Shown here piece by piece: positions 25,753 through 33,988 of a DNA stretch of 64,000 bases (position 1 is its first letter; every line of letters starts with the position of its first letter). Both the position numbers and the translations under genes were made by a program. The notes under the pieces were generated by a model. It made no database searches, was not told the origin of the DNA, and saw nothing but the letters and a program-made list of their open reading frames with translations. Origin of the DNA: Hyphomicrobiaceae bacterium (GTDB lineage Bacteria > Pseudomonadota > Alphaproteobacteria > Rhizobiales > Devosiaceae); assembly GCA_020638065.1 (NCBI GenBank), contig JACKJG010000014.1:14125-78124 (forward strand), written 5' to 3'.

Positions 25753-26526
25753 TTGGCGCGCTCCAAGTTCGCGGCCACGTTGCTGGACCTTCTCGACGAC
25801 GTATCCGTGCGGCGTGTGCCTTTGAACGCGCCCGACGATCCGGTTTACAAACTCCGCTACAAGTCGTACCGGGCCGAAGATTTCGTGCACGAAAGCCCGG
25901 AGGAGCGGCTGTTCGACCAGCACGATCTGGCACCGAACGTTTACTGCTTCGGTGTTTACCTGAAACAGGACCTGGTCAGCGCGGTCAGGTTTCAGGTGGT
26001 GACACCCGATCAGCCGTCGTCGGTCAGCCGCACGATTTTTCCAAGGGAGCTTGGAGAACTTCTGGGCCGGGGCGGGCGCTATATCGATCCGAGCCGATTC
26101 GTGACCGATCCCGATCTCAGACTGAGTCTGCCGGCGCTGCCCTTCATCACGCTCAGGGTCGTTGCCATGGCCTGCGAGCATTTCGACGTCGATTATTGCG
26201 TCTCGTCGGTGCGGCCGGAACATGCAGCCTTTTATCGCCGCGTGTTCGATTCCCACCGGGTCGAGGGTTCGGAGGGCTATTATCCGGGCATCCAATTCGC
26301 CATGCACCTCTATATCGCGCGGGTCGCGCGCATCCGCGACCGGGTGGCGATCCGGTTTCCCTTTTTCATGTCGACGCATGAAGAACGCGTGCAATTGTTC
26401 GACCAGAATGCCGAAATCGGGATCCAGCACCTGGTCAAACCGACGGCGCATGCCGCGCAATATGACGACAACGAGAAGCCCGCACCGGTCCCGGGTGCGA
26501 AGCCGGAAGATTCCGATCCGAGTTAG
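25753..26526 (+). CDS. FeeM-like N-acyl amino acid synthase (GNAT/autoinducer-synthase fold)
   Basis: A 257-residue protein resembling the FeeM/exosortase-associated acyltransferase group. Near the N-terminus VYKLRYKSYRAEDFV is the autoinducer-synthase-like entry motif, followed by VSAVRFQVV, the YIDPSRFVTDP segment, and an RPEHAAFYRRVF helix typical of acyl-ACP-using relatives. Such enzymes join long acyl chains from acyl-ACP to an amino acid, giving signal or lipid precursors. There are no exosortase genes nearby. The start is TTG at 25753 with GGGGT upstream; no better ATG exists. It follows the c-di-GMP gene on the same strand. Confidence 0.75.
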   Translation: MARSKFAATLLDLLDDVSVRRVPLNAPDDPVYKLRYKSYRAEDFVHESPEERLFDQHDLAPNVYCFGVYLKQDLVSAVRFQVVTPDQPSSVSRTIFPRELGELLGRGGRYIDPSRFVTDPDLRLSLPALPFITLRVVAMACEHFDVDYCVSSVRPEHAAFYRRVFDSHRVEGSEGYYPGIQFAMHLYIARVARIRDRVAIRFPFFMSTHEERVQLFDQNAEIGIQHLVKPTAHAAQYDDNEKPAPVPGAKPEDSDPS

Positions 26527-26545
26527 GACCCGTTCGGAAGGGCTC

Positions 26546-26569
26546 AAAGGCCGGCCCGTTGCCGCCTTT
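26546..26569. terminator. Possible bidirectional terminator between convergent genes
   Basis: AAAGGC(C)GGC pairs with GCCGCCTTT across a five-base loop, with one bulged base, between the stops of the FeeM-like gene and the convergent aldo/keto reductase. The arms end in A/T triplets rather than a long T tract, so efficiency is doubtful. Confidence 0.4.
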
Positions 26570-26595
26570 GTCAGCGCCGCCTGAAGAGGCTGATC

Positions 26596-27417
26596 TTAAT
26601 CGTCCCAGACCGGGCACCAGTCGCCGTTGACCAGACGCATGTGCTTGTCGAGACCGCGGATGCGGGCCACGTCGTCGTCATTCAATTCGATCTTGCGCGC
26701 CTCGAAATTGGCGATGATCCGTTCTTTCTTGCCGGATGAGGGAATGACGATATGCCCCTCATGCATGAGAAAGGCCAAAGCGATCTGGGCGTCGGTAGCG
26801 CCGTACCTGGCACCGATTTCGGTCAGGACCGGGTCGTCCTTGACGGCGCCGCGGGCCAGCGGGGAATAGGCGGTCATCGGAATGCCCTTTTCGGCGCAAT
26901 GGGCGGCAACCTTACGGTTCTGGAAATAGACGTGCATTTCGCACTGATTGGTCGCGATCGGCCGGTCTCCCAGAACGGAGATAATTTCGTCGACCAGCGG
27001 GATGGTGAAGTTCGAAATACCGATCATGCGGGCCTTGCCGCCGTCGTAAAGTGCCGCCAGTTCGCCGGCATAGGATGGCATCGGGTACTGGTTCTTGATG
27101 GCCGGCCAGTGCAGCAGCAAGAGATCGACCTGATCGACACCGAGCTTTTCCAGGCTTTCAAGGGCCGTGCGGGTCGGCTCGCCCGGGGCAAAATTCTCTG
27201 GGGCGATCTTGGTGGTGATGTGGATTTCGTCGCGCGGAATGCCGCTATCCTTGATGGCACGGCCTACGGCCTCTTCGTTCTGATAGCCCTGAGCCGTGTC
27301 GATGTGCCGGCAGCCGGCCTCAAGCGCCCAAAGCACACCCTGATAGGCTTCCTCAGGCGAACGGTTCCAGGTTCCGTAACCCATTTGCGGAATGGTATTG
27401 ATCAGTTTTTCAGCCAT
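26596..27417 (-). CDS. Aldo/keto reductase
   Basis: A 273-residue NADPH-dependent reductase. The catalytic tetrad is visible as Asp39 and Tyr44 in HIDTAQGYQNE, the Lys in ITTKIAPE, and the His in LLLLHWPA; ISNFT and IPSSGKKERI are the later cofactor motifs. It matches the 2,5-diketo-gluconate reductase-like AKR5 group. The ATG at 27417 follows GGAGGCGAAT, a strong ribosome site. The substrate is not predictable. Confidence 0.92.
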   Translation of the reverse strand: MAEKLINTIPQMGYGTWNRSPEEAYQGVLWALEAGCRHIDTAQGYQNEEAVGRAIKDSGIPRDEIHITTKIAPENFAPGEPTRTALESLEKLGVDQVDLLLLHWPAIKNQYPMPSYAGELAALYDGGKARMIGISNFTIPLVDEIISVLGDRPIATNQCEMHVYFQNRKVAAHCAEKGIPMTAYSPLARGAVKDDPVLTEIGARYGATDAQIALAFLMHEGHIVIPSSGKKERIIANFEARKIELNDDDVARIRGLDKHMRLVNGDWCPVWDD

Positions 27418-27556
27418 ATTCGCCTCCTCCTGCTGGCCCAAAGATGCTGCGCAGCGCTTTCCGGCCGTTTTGTATGAACGATAATACTGGGTGCCTCCTA
27501 ACAGGGTGAGGCGGCAGATGCAAACCGTTGCCGCAGGTATCAATGACGGGGCAGTG

Positions 27557-27853
27557 TCAAGCCAGGTGAAAGGAGAGCGGTTTGGTGGCCAGCCGGATGA
27601 TGCGGCCCTTGGCTTCAAGATTCAGCTGGGCGGCCTTCAGCCACCAGCCCGCCTTCTCTCCGCCGGGATACAGATCCTGCGGCAGTAGCGGGAGCAATTG
27701 CCGCTTGGCTTCAGCAATCGTTATCCCCGGCGCGCCCGAAGGCAGAACGGAGAGAAGGGCACTTTCCATTGCGAGATATTTTGCCTTGTCGACGCGCGTG
27801 ATGCGGCCCGGTGTCATGACATTTTCGATTTCGATCTTTTTGGGGTCAGACAC
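27557..27853 (-). CDS. Small conserved protein (DUF6958-like)
   Basis: A 98-residue soluble protein with a basic, proline-containing middle (TIAEAKRQLLPLLPQDLYPGGEKAGWW) that resembles the DUF6958 family in my memory. No catalytic motif is seen. It overlaps the end of the upstream GFA-like gene by eight bases, so the two form an operon divergent from the TetR regulator. Confidence 0.7.
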   Translation of the reverse strand: MSDPKKIEIENVMTPGRITRVDKAKYLAMESALLSVLPSGAPGITIAEAKRQLLPLLPQDLYPGGEKAGWWLKAAQLNLEAKGRIIRLATKPLSFHLA

Positions 27854-28337
27854 TTTCCAGCTTGCCTTTCACAAACTGGATTTTCGGCATCCGGAATCCC
27901 ATGCCGGCCCAGGCGGTCAACAATGTCAAAATGAACATGGGTGATTGTCTATCCTTTACCGGGGCCTGTTCGACGATTGCCTGGTCATCCAGAATGGGGG
28001 GAAAGACCGAAACCCAGTGGCCTTTGGTGAAGTCGAGAAACATGAACGTGTTGCAGCATGTTGCAACAATTCGTCTCGTGGGCGAACTTTCCGTCAGCCG
28101 GTGATCGCGAAGGTGATCCTGCCCCGCGGTGCAGCGGATGGCGTCTTTGCGGAAGAGAATGTAGGGAACGCCGCCGTTTTCTCCGGCAATCGGCTCGGCA
28201 CCTGGAAGCTGCTCGAAAATGTGCGCGGCCTGCCGACAACTGCCGCAATTGCAGACCGTTTTCAAAATGGGATCTGCATCAATTTCCAGCTCGACCTTGC
28301 CGCAGCGGCAATGGGCATTGGCAGTGACTTCCGACAT
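27846..28337 (-). CDS. GFA/DUF6151-like zinc-binding protein
   Basis: A 163-residue protein with CRCGK near the N-terminus and CNCGSCRQAA after it, the zinc-ligand spacing of the GFA (glutathione-dependent formaldehyde-activating-like) fold, plus a later ATCCNTFMF that may complete the site. Catalysis on formaldehyde should not be assumed. The ATG at 28337 is about 30 bases from the palindromic operator, which would let the TetR protein repress it. Confidence 0.75.
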   Translation of the reverse strand: MSEVTANAHCRCGKVELEIDADPILKTVCNCGSCRQAAHIFEQLPGAEPIAGENGGVPYILFRKDAIRCTAGQDHLRDHRLTESSPTRRIVATCCNTFMFLDFTKGHWVSVFPPILDDQAIVEQAPVKDRQSPMFILTLLTAWAGMGFRMPKIQFVKGKLESV

Positions 28338-28364
28338 CGCGCCTCTCCGACCTTCACTAACTAG

Positions 28365-28379
28365 ACTGGACGGTCCAGT
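28365..28379. promoter_or_regulatory. Palindromic TetR-type operator
   Basis: ACTGGAC-G-GTCCAGT is a perfect seven-base inverted repeat with a single central base. It sits between the divergent GFA-like gene (start 28337) and the tetR gene (start 28435), where a TetR dimer could control both. Confidence 0.75.
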
Positions 28380-28434
28380 TTGATCTGTCAAGCCAACCTG
28401 ATAAGCTCCGGGCAAAATCACTCAAGAGGCACAA

Positions 28435-29097
28435 ATGTCCAACGGCGCCGCTACCCGCATCCGCAAAAGCCGGGAGAAGATTGTCACTGCTGCCGAGGAC
28501 GTCTTTCTGGCAACCGGATTTCTTGGGTCCAACATGGACATGATCGCGGCGCAGGCGGACGTGTCCAAGCAAACGATCTATGCGCATTTCAAGTCCAAGG
28601 AAGTTCTGTTTACCGAAGTCATGAAGGTGATGACCGGCGGCGCGGCGCGCGACATCGGCAAGGACCTCGAAGAGGTTTTCGACGGAAGATCGGTAGAGGA
28701 GTATCTGTTGGACGTGGCCGTTGCGCATTTGATGATCGTGTTAACGCCGCGGCTCATGCGGCTGCGCCGACTGGTGATCGGCGAGGTTGAGCGATTCCCT
28801 GAACTGGGCCGGTCGCTTTATCAGAACGGGCCGGTGCGCTCGATCAGACAATTCACGCGGGCGCTGGAACATTATCAACGTCTCGGGGAAATCGGGCCAG
28901 GTGATGCGGAAATGGCTGCGACACAATTCAACTGGATGGTCATGGGTGGGCCGACCAGTTCGGCCATGCTGCTCGGCGATGACGGCATTGAAGGCGAAGC
29001 AGAATTGCGGGCACATGCGAAAGAGGCCGTGCGGATATTTCTGAGTGCCTATGCCCCGGGGCGAACTTCCAAGAATGGCATCGAAAAAATCTCGTGA
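28435..29097 (+). CDS. TetR/AcrR-family transcriptional regulator
   Basis: A 220-residue regulator. The N-terminal helix-turn-helix is TGFLGSNMDMIAAQADVSKQTIYAHFKSKEVLF (about residues 27-60), the rest a ligand-binding helical domain resembling the AefR-type C-terminal group (RLVIGEVERFPELGRSLYQNGP). It is divergent from the two-gene GFA/DUF6958-like unit, with a perfect palindrome between them, so repression of that unit and of itself is likely. Confidence 0.92.
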   Translation: MSNGAATRIRKSREKIVTAAEDVFLATGFLGSNMDMIAAQADVSKQTIYAHFKSKEVLFTEVMKVMTGGAARDIGKDLEEVFDGRSVEEYLLDVAVAHLMIVLTPRLMRLRRLVIGEVERFPELGRSLYQNGPVRSIRQFTRALEHYQRLGEIGPGDAEMAATQFNWMVMGGPTSSAMLLGDDGIEGEAELRAHAKEAVRIFLSAYAPGRTSKNGIEKIS

Positions 29098-29150
29098 TAT
29101 CGAGACTGGCGGATTTGCGGCGGCAATTCGGGGAAATGTGCAAGGAGAAA

Positions 29151-29226
29151 TGGTGCCGCTTGCGTGACTCGAACACGCGACCCCATCATTACGAATGATG
29201 TGCTCTACCAACTGAGCTAAAGCGGC
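29151..29226 (-). tRNA. tRNA-Thr (anticodon CGU)
   Basis: On the minus strand the 76 bases fold as a cloverleaf: acceptor GCCGCTT pairs with AAGCGGC, the D arm contains AGCTCAGTTGGTAGAGC, the anticodon stem CATCA/TGATG presents CGT (DNA sense), and the T arm carries GTTCGAGTC. The 3' CCA is encoded. The anticodon reads the Thr codon ACG. It lies between the tetR gene and the hemY-like gene. Confidence 0.97.
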
Positions 29227-29336
29227 GCCGGAGCAGGTCGAAGCTGCCCGAAACGGGGTTGCTTTTACGCGTCCTTTTTTTCAGGCGCAAGCATTCTTGG
29301 CTTGATCCCGGATGCTACCTGTCAGGTTCGTTCTGC

Positions 29337-30734
29337 TCAGTTTACTGGCTTGGCGTTGTCACCGGGCAGAGCCTTGGCAGCACCATTCGCATCCGGCCCG
29401 GCCGCGGGCTCTTTAGGCGGGTCGACAGGCCGAGTTGCGGTCACCGGCGCCGGCATGGTGAGTGGAACTTTCCACTCAAGGGCGTCGAGCCGCCCGGAAA
29501 CCGGGGAAGCGGGGCGCCATTCATCAAAGGTCATGCCATCGGCGGTCCAGACCGGATCGGCGGGGGCCGTGGCGGCGCGGGCGAGCCATTCGCGGGCGCG
29601 GCCATGGTCGTGGTTCTGACCCTCTTCGATTTCGGCCATCAAAAGACACATGTCGCGCGTTGGTTTGGTGGTGGCGAAAGCTGCCAGGGCATTGCGGGCT
29701 TTGGGCCATTCGCTGGCCTCGACCGCTGCCTGGGCCATCACGACGGCGGAGGCGGGATCGTCTGGCACGGCGGCCATGAGTTCGCCGAGCCTCGCAAGGC
29801 GCTGGGCCGGGGAAACGCCGGGCTGGGCATAGGCGTAAAGGGTCGCGATGTGCGGATGCCGCGTCGCTTGCCAGACGCGTTTGAGCAAAGAGGACGCCTT
29901 GCGGACTTCGCCGCGCGACGAGAGGATACGGCCCGATATCAGAGCCGCGGGGACGAAATTGGCGTCGAGCCGCAAGGCCGCCTGGGTCGCGGCAAGGGCC
30001 GCCGCGGGGTCCTTTTCTTCCTTCTCGGCGGCGATGGCGGTGTTTAGAACCACCTGCTGGCGAATGCGGGCATTGCGCTCGTCCTTGGTGCCGGCGCCAC
30101 CGGCAATGACCAGTTCGAGCGCTTCGGCCCAGTGTTCGTGCCGGGTCAGATCGTCGAGCACGGCCTTGCTGGCCCAAGCGGCCTGCGGCGCGATGGCGAG
30201 CGCCTTTTGCGCGAAAGTAAGCGCGGCGTCGGGCCGGTTCTGGGCTTCGGCCTGGCGATAGAGCCCCATCAGCGCTGGCAAGGCCGTTTCAGAATTGTCG
30301 AGCAGGGTCTTGTATTCGTCGCGGGCCTCGCTCCATTCGCCCAGGTTGAGCGCGGCACGGGCCTCGAGAAGATGCGCGGCGAGATTTCCGGGCTGGCGGG
30401 TGCGAGCTTCGCGCGCCAATTGCCGCGCCTTTTGCGAATCGCCCGATTCGAGTGCGATGAACCCGTTGCTGAGCGCTTCGACCGCACGCCGTTCATTGGC
30501 CCGGCGCGAGGCGCGGGCGATGGCGGACGGGGTTTTGTAGAGGCGGCGCAAGAGGCCCCAGACCAGCATGGCCAAAACGATGGCGAATAGCAGGGTGACC
30601 GCCGCCGTGCCGAGACTTGGTTGCAGCCGCCAGGTGCCGAACTCGATCAGCACGGAGCCTTCCGTGTTGAACAGAAAGACGAGGGCGGCCGACAGCGCAA
30701 GGGAGATCAGGAGGTAGACAAGCAAGCGAATCAT
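29337..30734 (-). CDS. HemY-like protein (TPR-containing, heme gene cluster)
   Basis: A 465-residue inner-membrane protein with two N-terminal hydrophobic helices (about 3-23 and 42-62) followed by the HemY N-terminal domain and TPR-like helices, then a Pro/Ala-rich tail. HemY of the gammaproteobacterial hem operon type has no proven enzymatic role and should not be confused with protoporphyrinogen oxidase. It is the last gene of hemC-hemD-mitofilin-hemY and overlaps the previous gene by four bases. Confidence 0.88.
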   Translation of the reverse strand: MIRLLVYLLISLALSAALVFLFNTEGSVLIEFGTWRLQPSLGTAAVTLLFAIVLAMLVWGLLRRLYKTPSAIARASRRANERRAVEALSNGFIALESGDSQKARQLAREARTRQPGNLAAHLLEARAALNLGEWSEARDEYKTLLDNSETALPALMGLYRQAEAQNRPDAALTFAQKALAIAPQAAWASKAVLDDLTRHEHWAEALELVIAGGAGTKDERNARIRQQVVLNTAIAAEKEEKDPAAALAATQAALRLDANFVPAALISGRILSSRGEVRKASSLLKRVWQATRHPHIATLYAYAQPGVSPAQRLARLGELMAAVPDDPASAVVMAQAAVEASEWPKARNALAAFATTKPTRDMCLLMAEIEEGQNHDHGRAREWLARAATAPADPVWTADGMTFDEWRPASPVSGRLDALEWKVPLTMPAPVTATRPVDPPKEPAAGPDANGAAKALPGDNAKPVN

Positions 30735-32254
30735 TGGCTGGCTGCAGCCTCCGGATTGGTCGTGGCGTCGCTCAGAATGGCGGCCCGGGCCTCGGTCGCG
30801 AAAGCCTCGAACGTGGCGCGTTTGTTGATCGCATCGATCACATCTCCACCCGCCTGGCTGACCGCTTCGGGCAGGAGCGCGATCACTTCTGCGGCGGTGG
30901 TGACGTCGCCGGCGTTGAGGGCGTCTTCAATGCGCGCCAGCGATGCGGCGGTAGAATTGTCATCGGCGGCGGAATTGCGTGCGGCGAATATCTGCTGGAG
31001 GCTTTGGGCGATCTGATCGCCGACGGAATTGGTGGACTGAGCCGGTGCAGCCGCCAGCATTGCGGGTACGGCGCGGGTGAAGTCCTCGGCGAACCTGGTC
31101 GTGGGCGCCAGCCCGGTCTCGGCCGCGGCCTGAACGTCCGGGTCGATGGGAAGATCGGGCAGCAATTGCTCGACGATTGCCAGTTCATCGGCATAGGGCA
31201 CGCCGGTGGCCGCGCGGTCGTTGAGGGCGGAAAGCGCCAGCGGAATTTGCGCTGCGAGCTGATTGGCTGCCTCCGTTTCAGCGGATTGAACAAGGCCATC
31301 GACCCGGCCGCTGAGCGCGGATACCTGACCATTGGTTTCGGCAAGCTGGTTGGCCAGATCGCCCATTTTGCTGTCCTGATCTGCAAGGCCGGTCTGAAGA
31401 TTGGCTGCTTCGCCGTTGGCGGCCGCAATCTGATCGGAAAGACCGGCGATCCTGCCGGCGAGGTCCTGCTGCTCGGTTGCGAGGGCTGCGAGGCGATCGG
31501 CAATATCGCTGGCATCGCTGGATGAGGCGCCGGCGGCCAGCGCGTCAACGCGATCTGCAAGATTTTGCGTGCGGGTCTGCAGCGCTGTCAGCTGCTCGCC
31601 GAGATCGGCCGGAATGGACGGTGCGGGCGCGTTTTCGAGTTCGGTGATGCGCGTATCGAGCAGGGCGAGCGCATCATCCGCTCCGGTGCGATCAGCGCTG
31701 TCGGCGGCCTGATTATCCTTGAGGCTCTGATCCAGAGACACGAGCCCGGACCCGTTTTCAGTGGATTTCTGTTCAACCAGCGACAGGCGGCCATTGAGGG
31801 CATCGAGCCGGTTTTCGATGGCAGTAGTGTCGGGCGCGGGAATGGGCTGGGGCAAGAGGTTCCAGACCGAGAGGAGAAGGAAAACGATCGCGGCGAGAAT
31901 CGCGCCGGCCAGCCCACCAATCAGTCCGCTGGCCAAATCAGCGGAACGGCGGCGGGGTTTTGCTTCAGCAGCCTGGCTGGATGTGGACGATGAAGCGTTT
32001 GCAGATGTCGCAGACGATTCGGGTTTGGGCGCCGCTGCTTTTGGCGTATCTGCGTTTGCAGGTGCCGACTTCGGTGCGTCTTTGGTTGCGGGCGCGGATG
32101 TTTGAGCGGCCTTGACCGGTTCATCGGCCTTGGTGGCGGCGCCAGTTGGATTTGTCTCTTGGCCCGCAGGTTTGCGCGCCGATTTTGCCGGCGCGCGGCG
32201 GGCCTTGCCTTCAAGAACGGGGGGTCTGACGGGTCCCTGGGATTTTTCGGCCAT
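30731..32254 (-). CDS. Mitofilin-like membrane protein (COG4223)
   Basis: A 507-residue protein: a low-complexity Ala/Pro/Lys-rich cytoplasmic N-terminus (to about 110), one membrane helix (GGLAGAILAAIVFLLLSVW), long coiled-coil heptads rich in Ala, Asp, Leu and Gln, and a helical C-terminal domain. This is the alphaproteobacterial relative of mitochondrial Mic60, which shapes inner membranes, and hem-cluster placement is typical. The ATG at 32254 is three bases from the hemD stop on the upstream side. Frame continuation upstream overlaps hemD and is rejected. Confidence 0.85.
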   Translation of the reverse strand: MAEKSQGPVRPPVLEGKARRAPAKSARKPAGQETNPTGAATKADEPVKAAQTSAPATKDAPKSAPANADTPKAAAPKPESSATSANASSSTSSQAAEAKPRRRSADLASGLIGGLAGAILAAIVFLLLSVWNLLPQPIPAPDTTAIENRLDALNGRLSLVEQKSTENGSGLVSLDQSLKDNQAADSADRTGADDALALLDTRITELENAPAPSIPADLGEQLTALQTRTQNLADRVDALAAGASSSDASDIADRLAALATEQQDLAGRIAGLSDQIAAANGEAANLQTGLADQDSKMGDLANQLAETNGQVSALSGRVDGLVQSAETEAANQLAAQIPLALSALNDRAATGVPYADELAIVEQLLPDLPIDPDVQAAAETGLAPTTRFAEDFTRAVPAMLAAAPAQSTNSVGDQIAQSLQQIFAARNSAADDNSTAASLARIEDALNAGDVTTAAEVIALLPEAVSQAGGDVIDAINKRATFEAFATEARAAILSDATTNPEAAASQ

Positions 32255-32256
32255 GT

Positions 32257-32976
32257 TCAGTTTCCGGATGATGCCAGCGCCGCTTTGGCTTCGGCCAACA
32301 TTGCCTTCTCGGAGGGTGTTTGGGCAACCCTCAATCCGGCATTGGATGCTGCGGCCAATGGTTCCGCCACCTTTGCCGAAAGGCAAATGTGTGTGATACC
32401 GGAAAGATCGAAGTTGGCTGCTATTTTGGCGAAAATCTCGGCGCTGCGGCGCGAATAGTGCAAGACGGACGAAACCTTGCGGGCGCCAAGGGCGGCAAAG
32501 GCCTCTTCGGAGAGGTTTTGTTCCGCCATGCGGTAGGTTTCGAGCAATGTGACCTTCTTGCCGAAGGGCGCAAGCAAAGCAGCAAGGTCGCCGGTCCGGT
32601 TCTCGCCTGCCAGATAGAGAGTTTCGGAAATGCCGGGTTCAGCATTGATTCGATCGGCCAGCCCGGTGGCGCCGGACTTGTTTTCGTCGACTGCTATGAC
32701 TTTTGAAAAACCGGCGCTTGTTGCACGTTCCGCCGTTTTTGGACCAACAGCGAACAGGGGCAGCGCCAGAAGGTTGGCGGGGATCGAGCCGTCAACGCCC
32801 TCGAGGGCGCGGGCAGAGGTGATCGCAATCGCGTCAAAGGTCCGATCCGGCCAATCGATGGCGAGCGGTTCGAATTTCAGGAGTGGCGAAACAAGTGGCG
32901 TCAGTCCGAGTTCGGCGAGGCGGGCCGCCGTTGCTTTCGCCTGATCAAGCGGACGGGTGACGAGAACCAGGCCCAT
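32257..32976 (-). CDS. hemD: Uroporphyrinogen-III synthase
   Basis: A 239-residue HemD-fold protein: the N-terminal VLVTRPLDQAKATAARLAELG, a central TSARAL segment and a second domain containing YRMAEQNLSEEAFAALG and SSVLHYSRRSAEIF. It closes and inverts ring D of hydroxymethylbilane, the product of HemC encoded five bases upstream. Sequence conservation in the family is low, so cluster position strengthens the call. Confidence 0.9.
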   Translation of the reverse strand: MGLVLVTRPLDQAKATAARLAELGLTPLVSPLLKFEPLAIDWPDRTFDAIAITSARALEGVDGSIPANLLALPLFAVGPKTAERATSAGFSKVIAVDENKSGATGLADRINAEPGISETLYLAGENRTGDLAALLAPFGKKVTLLETYRMAEQNLSEEAFAALGARKVSSVLHYSRRSAEIFAKIAANFDLSGITHICLSAKVAEPLAAASNAGLRVAQTPSEKAMLAEAKAALASSGN

Positions 32977-32981
32977 GTGGC

Positions 32982-33935
32982 TCAGAGGCCCCTGAGCCGG
33001 TCGAAAAAGGCCTGACCGGCCATGTCGATCAGGGCGAGACCGAGCTCGTTGCCCAGAAGCTCTGCATTTTCCGGAAGGCCGGCCACGGTTTCGCGGTGCC
33101 GCTCTGCCCCGTCCGGGCTCAGCACCTCCGCATTCATGGTCAAAAGACCATCTTCGATGATCGTGTGGACGCCGATCGGGGTGCGGCAGGACCCGTCGAG
33201 CCGGGCGAGCAGCGCGCGTTCGGCGGTTACCTGCTGAAAGGTCGGCAGATGATTGAGCGGCGCGAGTTTTCCGGCAGTTTCGTCATCGCTGGCCCGATAT
33301 TCGATGCCGATGGCGCCCTGAGCCGGGGCGGTAGGGAAAATGCCGGGGTCGAGGATGGAACTGACATGGCTTTGTTTGCCCAGACGCTTCAGTCCCGCCA
33401 GCGCCAGAAAGGTCGCGTCAGCGACATTGTCGCGCAGCTTCTGGAGACGAGTGTCGACATTGCCGCGGAATTCGACGATCTCGATGTCGGGTCTGAGGAA
33501 ACGCAATTGCGCAGCGCGGCGCAGCGAGGAGGTTCCGACCCGCGCGCCTTCCGGCAATCCCTCAAGCGTCGTGGCCTTCAGCGAAATGAAGGCGTCGCGC
33601 GGATCTTCGCGTTCGAGAAAGACCGGCATGATCAATCCGTCGGGCAGGGTGGTGGCCATGTCCTTGGCGCTATGCACACCAATATCGATCTGGCTCTCAA
33701 GAAGGGCGGCTTCGATCTCTTTTGAAAAAAGGCCCTTGCCGCCAATTTCCTTGAGGGAGACGTTGCCGGCCTGGGTCCTGTCGCCCTCGGTCTTGATGAC
33801 CTGGATGTCGATCCGATCCGCTGCAACCCCGTGATGTTCGCCCAGCAATTGCCGCACCAGCCGGGCCTGATAGAGCGCCAATGGCGAGCCGCGGGTGCCG
33901 ATGCGAAGGAAGGTTGATTTGGCCGGAGATTGCAA
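32982..33935 (-). CDS. hemC: Hydroxymethylbilane synthase (porphobilinogen deaminase)
   Basis: Contains LRIGTRGSPLALYQARLV at the start, KDMATTLPDGL and RREDPRD-like substrate-binding segments, and LDGSCRTPIG, whose Cys binds the dipyrromethane cofactor. It makes the linear tetrapyrrole for HemD. I place the start at a TTG (33935), which has AGGATAGGG nearby and gives 317 residues, the usual length; an ATG at 33983 adds 16 residues, lacks a ribosome site and nearly touches the divergent tsaD start. The reading frame is certain, the start is not. Confidence 0.93.
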   Translation of the reverse strand: MQSPAKSTFLRIGTRGSPLALYQARLVRQLLGEHHGVAADRIDIQVIKTEGDRTQAGNVSLKEIGGKGLFSKEIEAALLESQIDIGVHSAKDMATTLPDGLIMPVFLEREDPRDAFISLKATTLEGLPEGARVGTSSLRRAAQLRFLRPDIEIVEFRGNVDTRLQKLRDNVADATFLALAGLKRLGKQSHVSSILDPGIFPTAPAQGAIGIEYRASDDETAGKLAPLNHLPTFQQVTAERALLARLDGSCRTPIGVHTIIEDGLLTMNAEVLSPDGAERHRETVAGLPENAELLGNELGLALIDMAGQAFFDRLRGL

Positions 33936-33988
33936 TTTGGCCCTATCCTGAATAAGCCGGTCGGACCGCCTTTGGGGCGGCATTTGCA

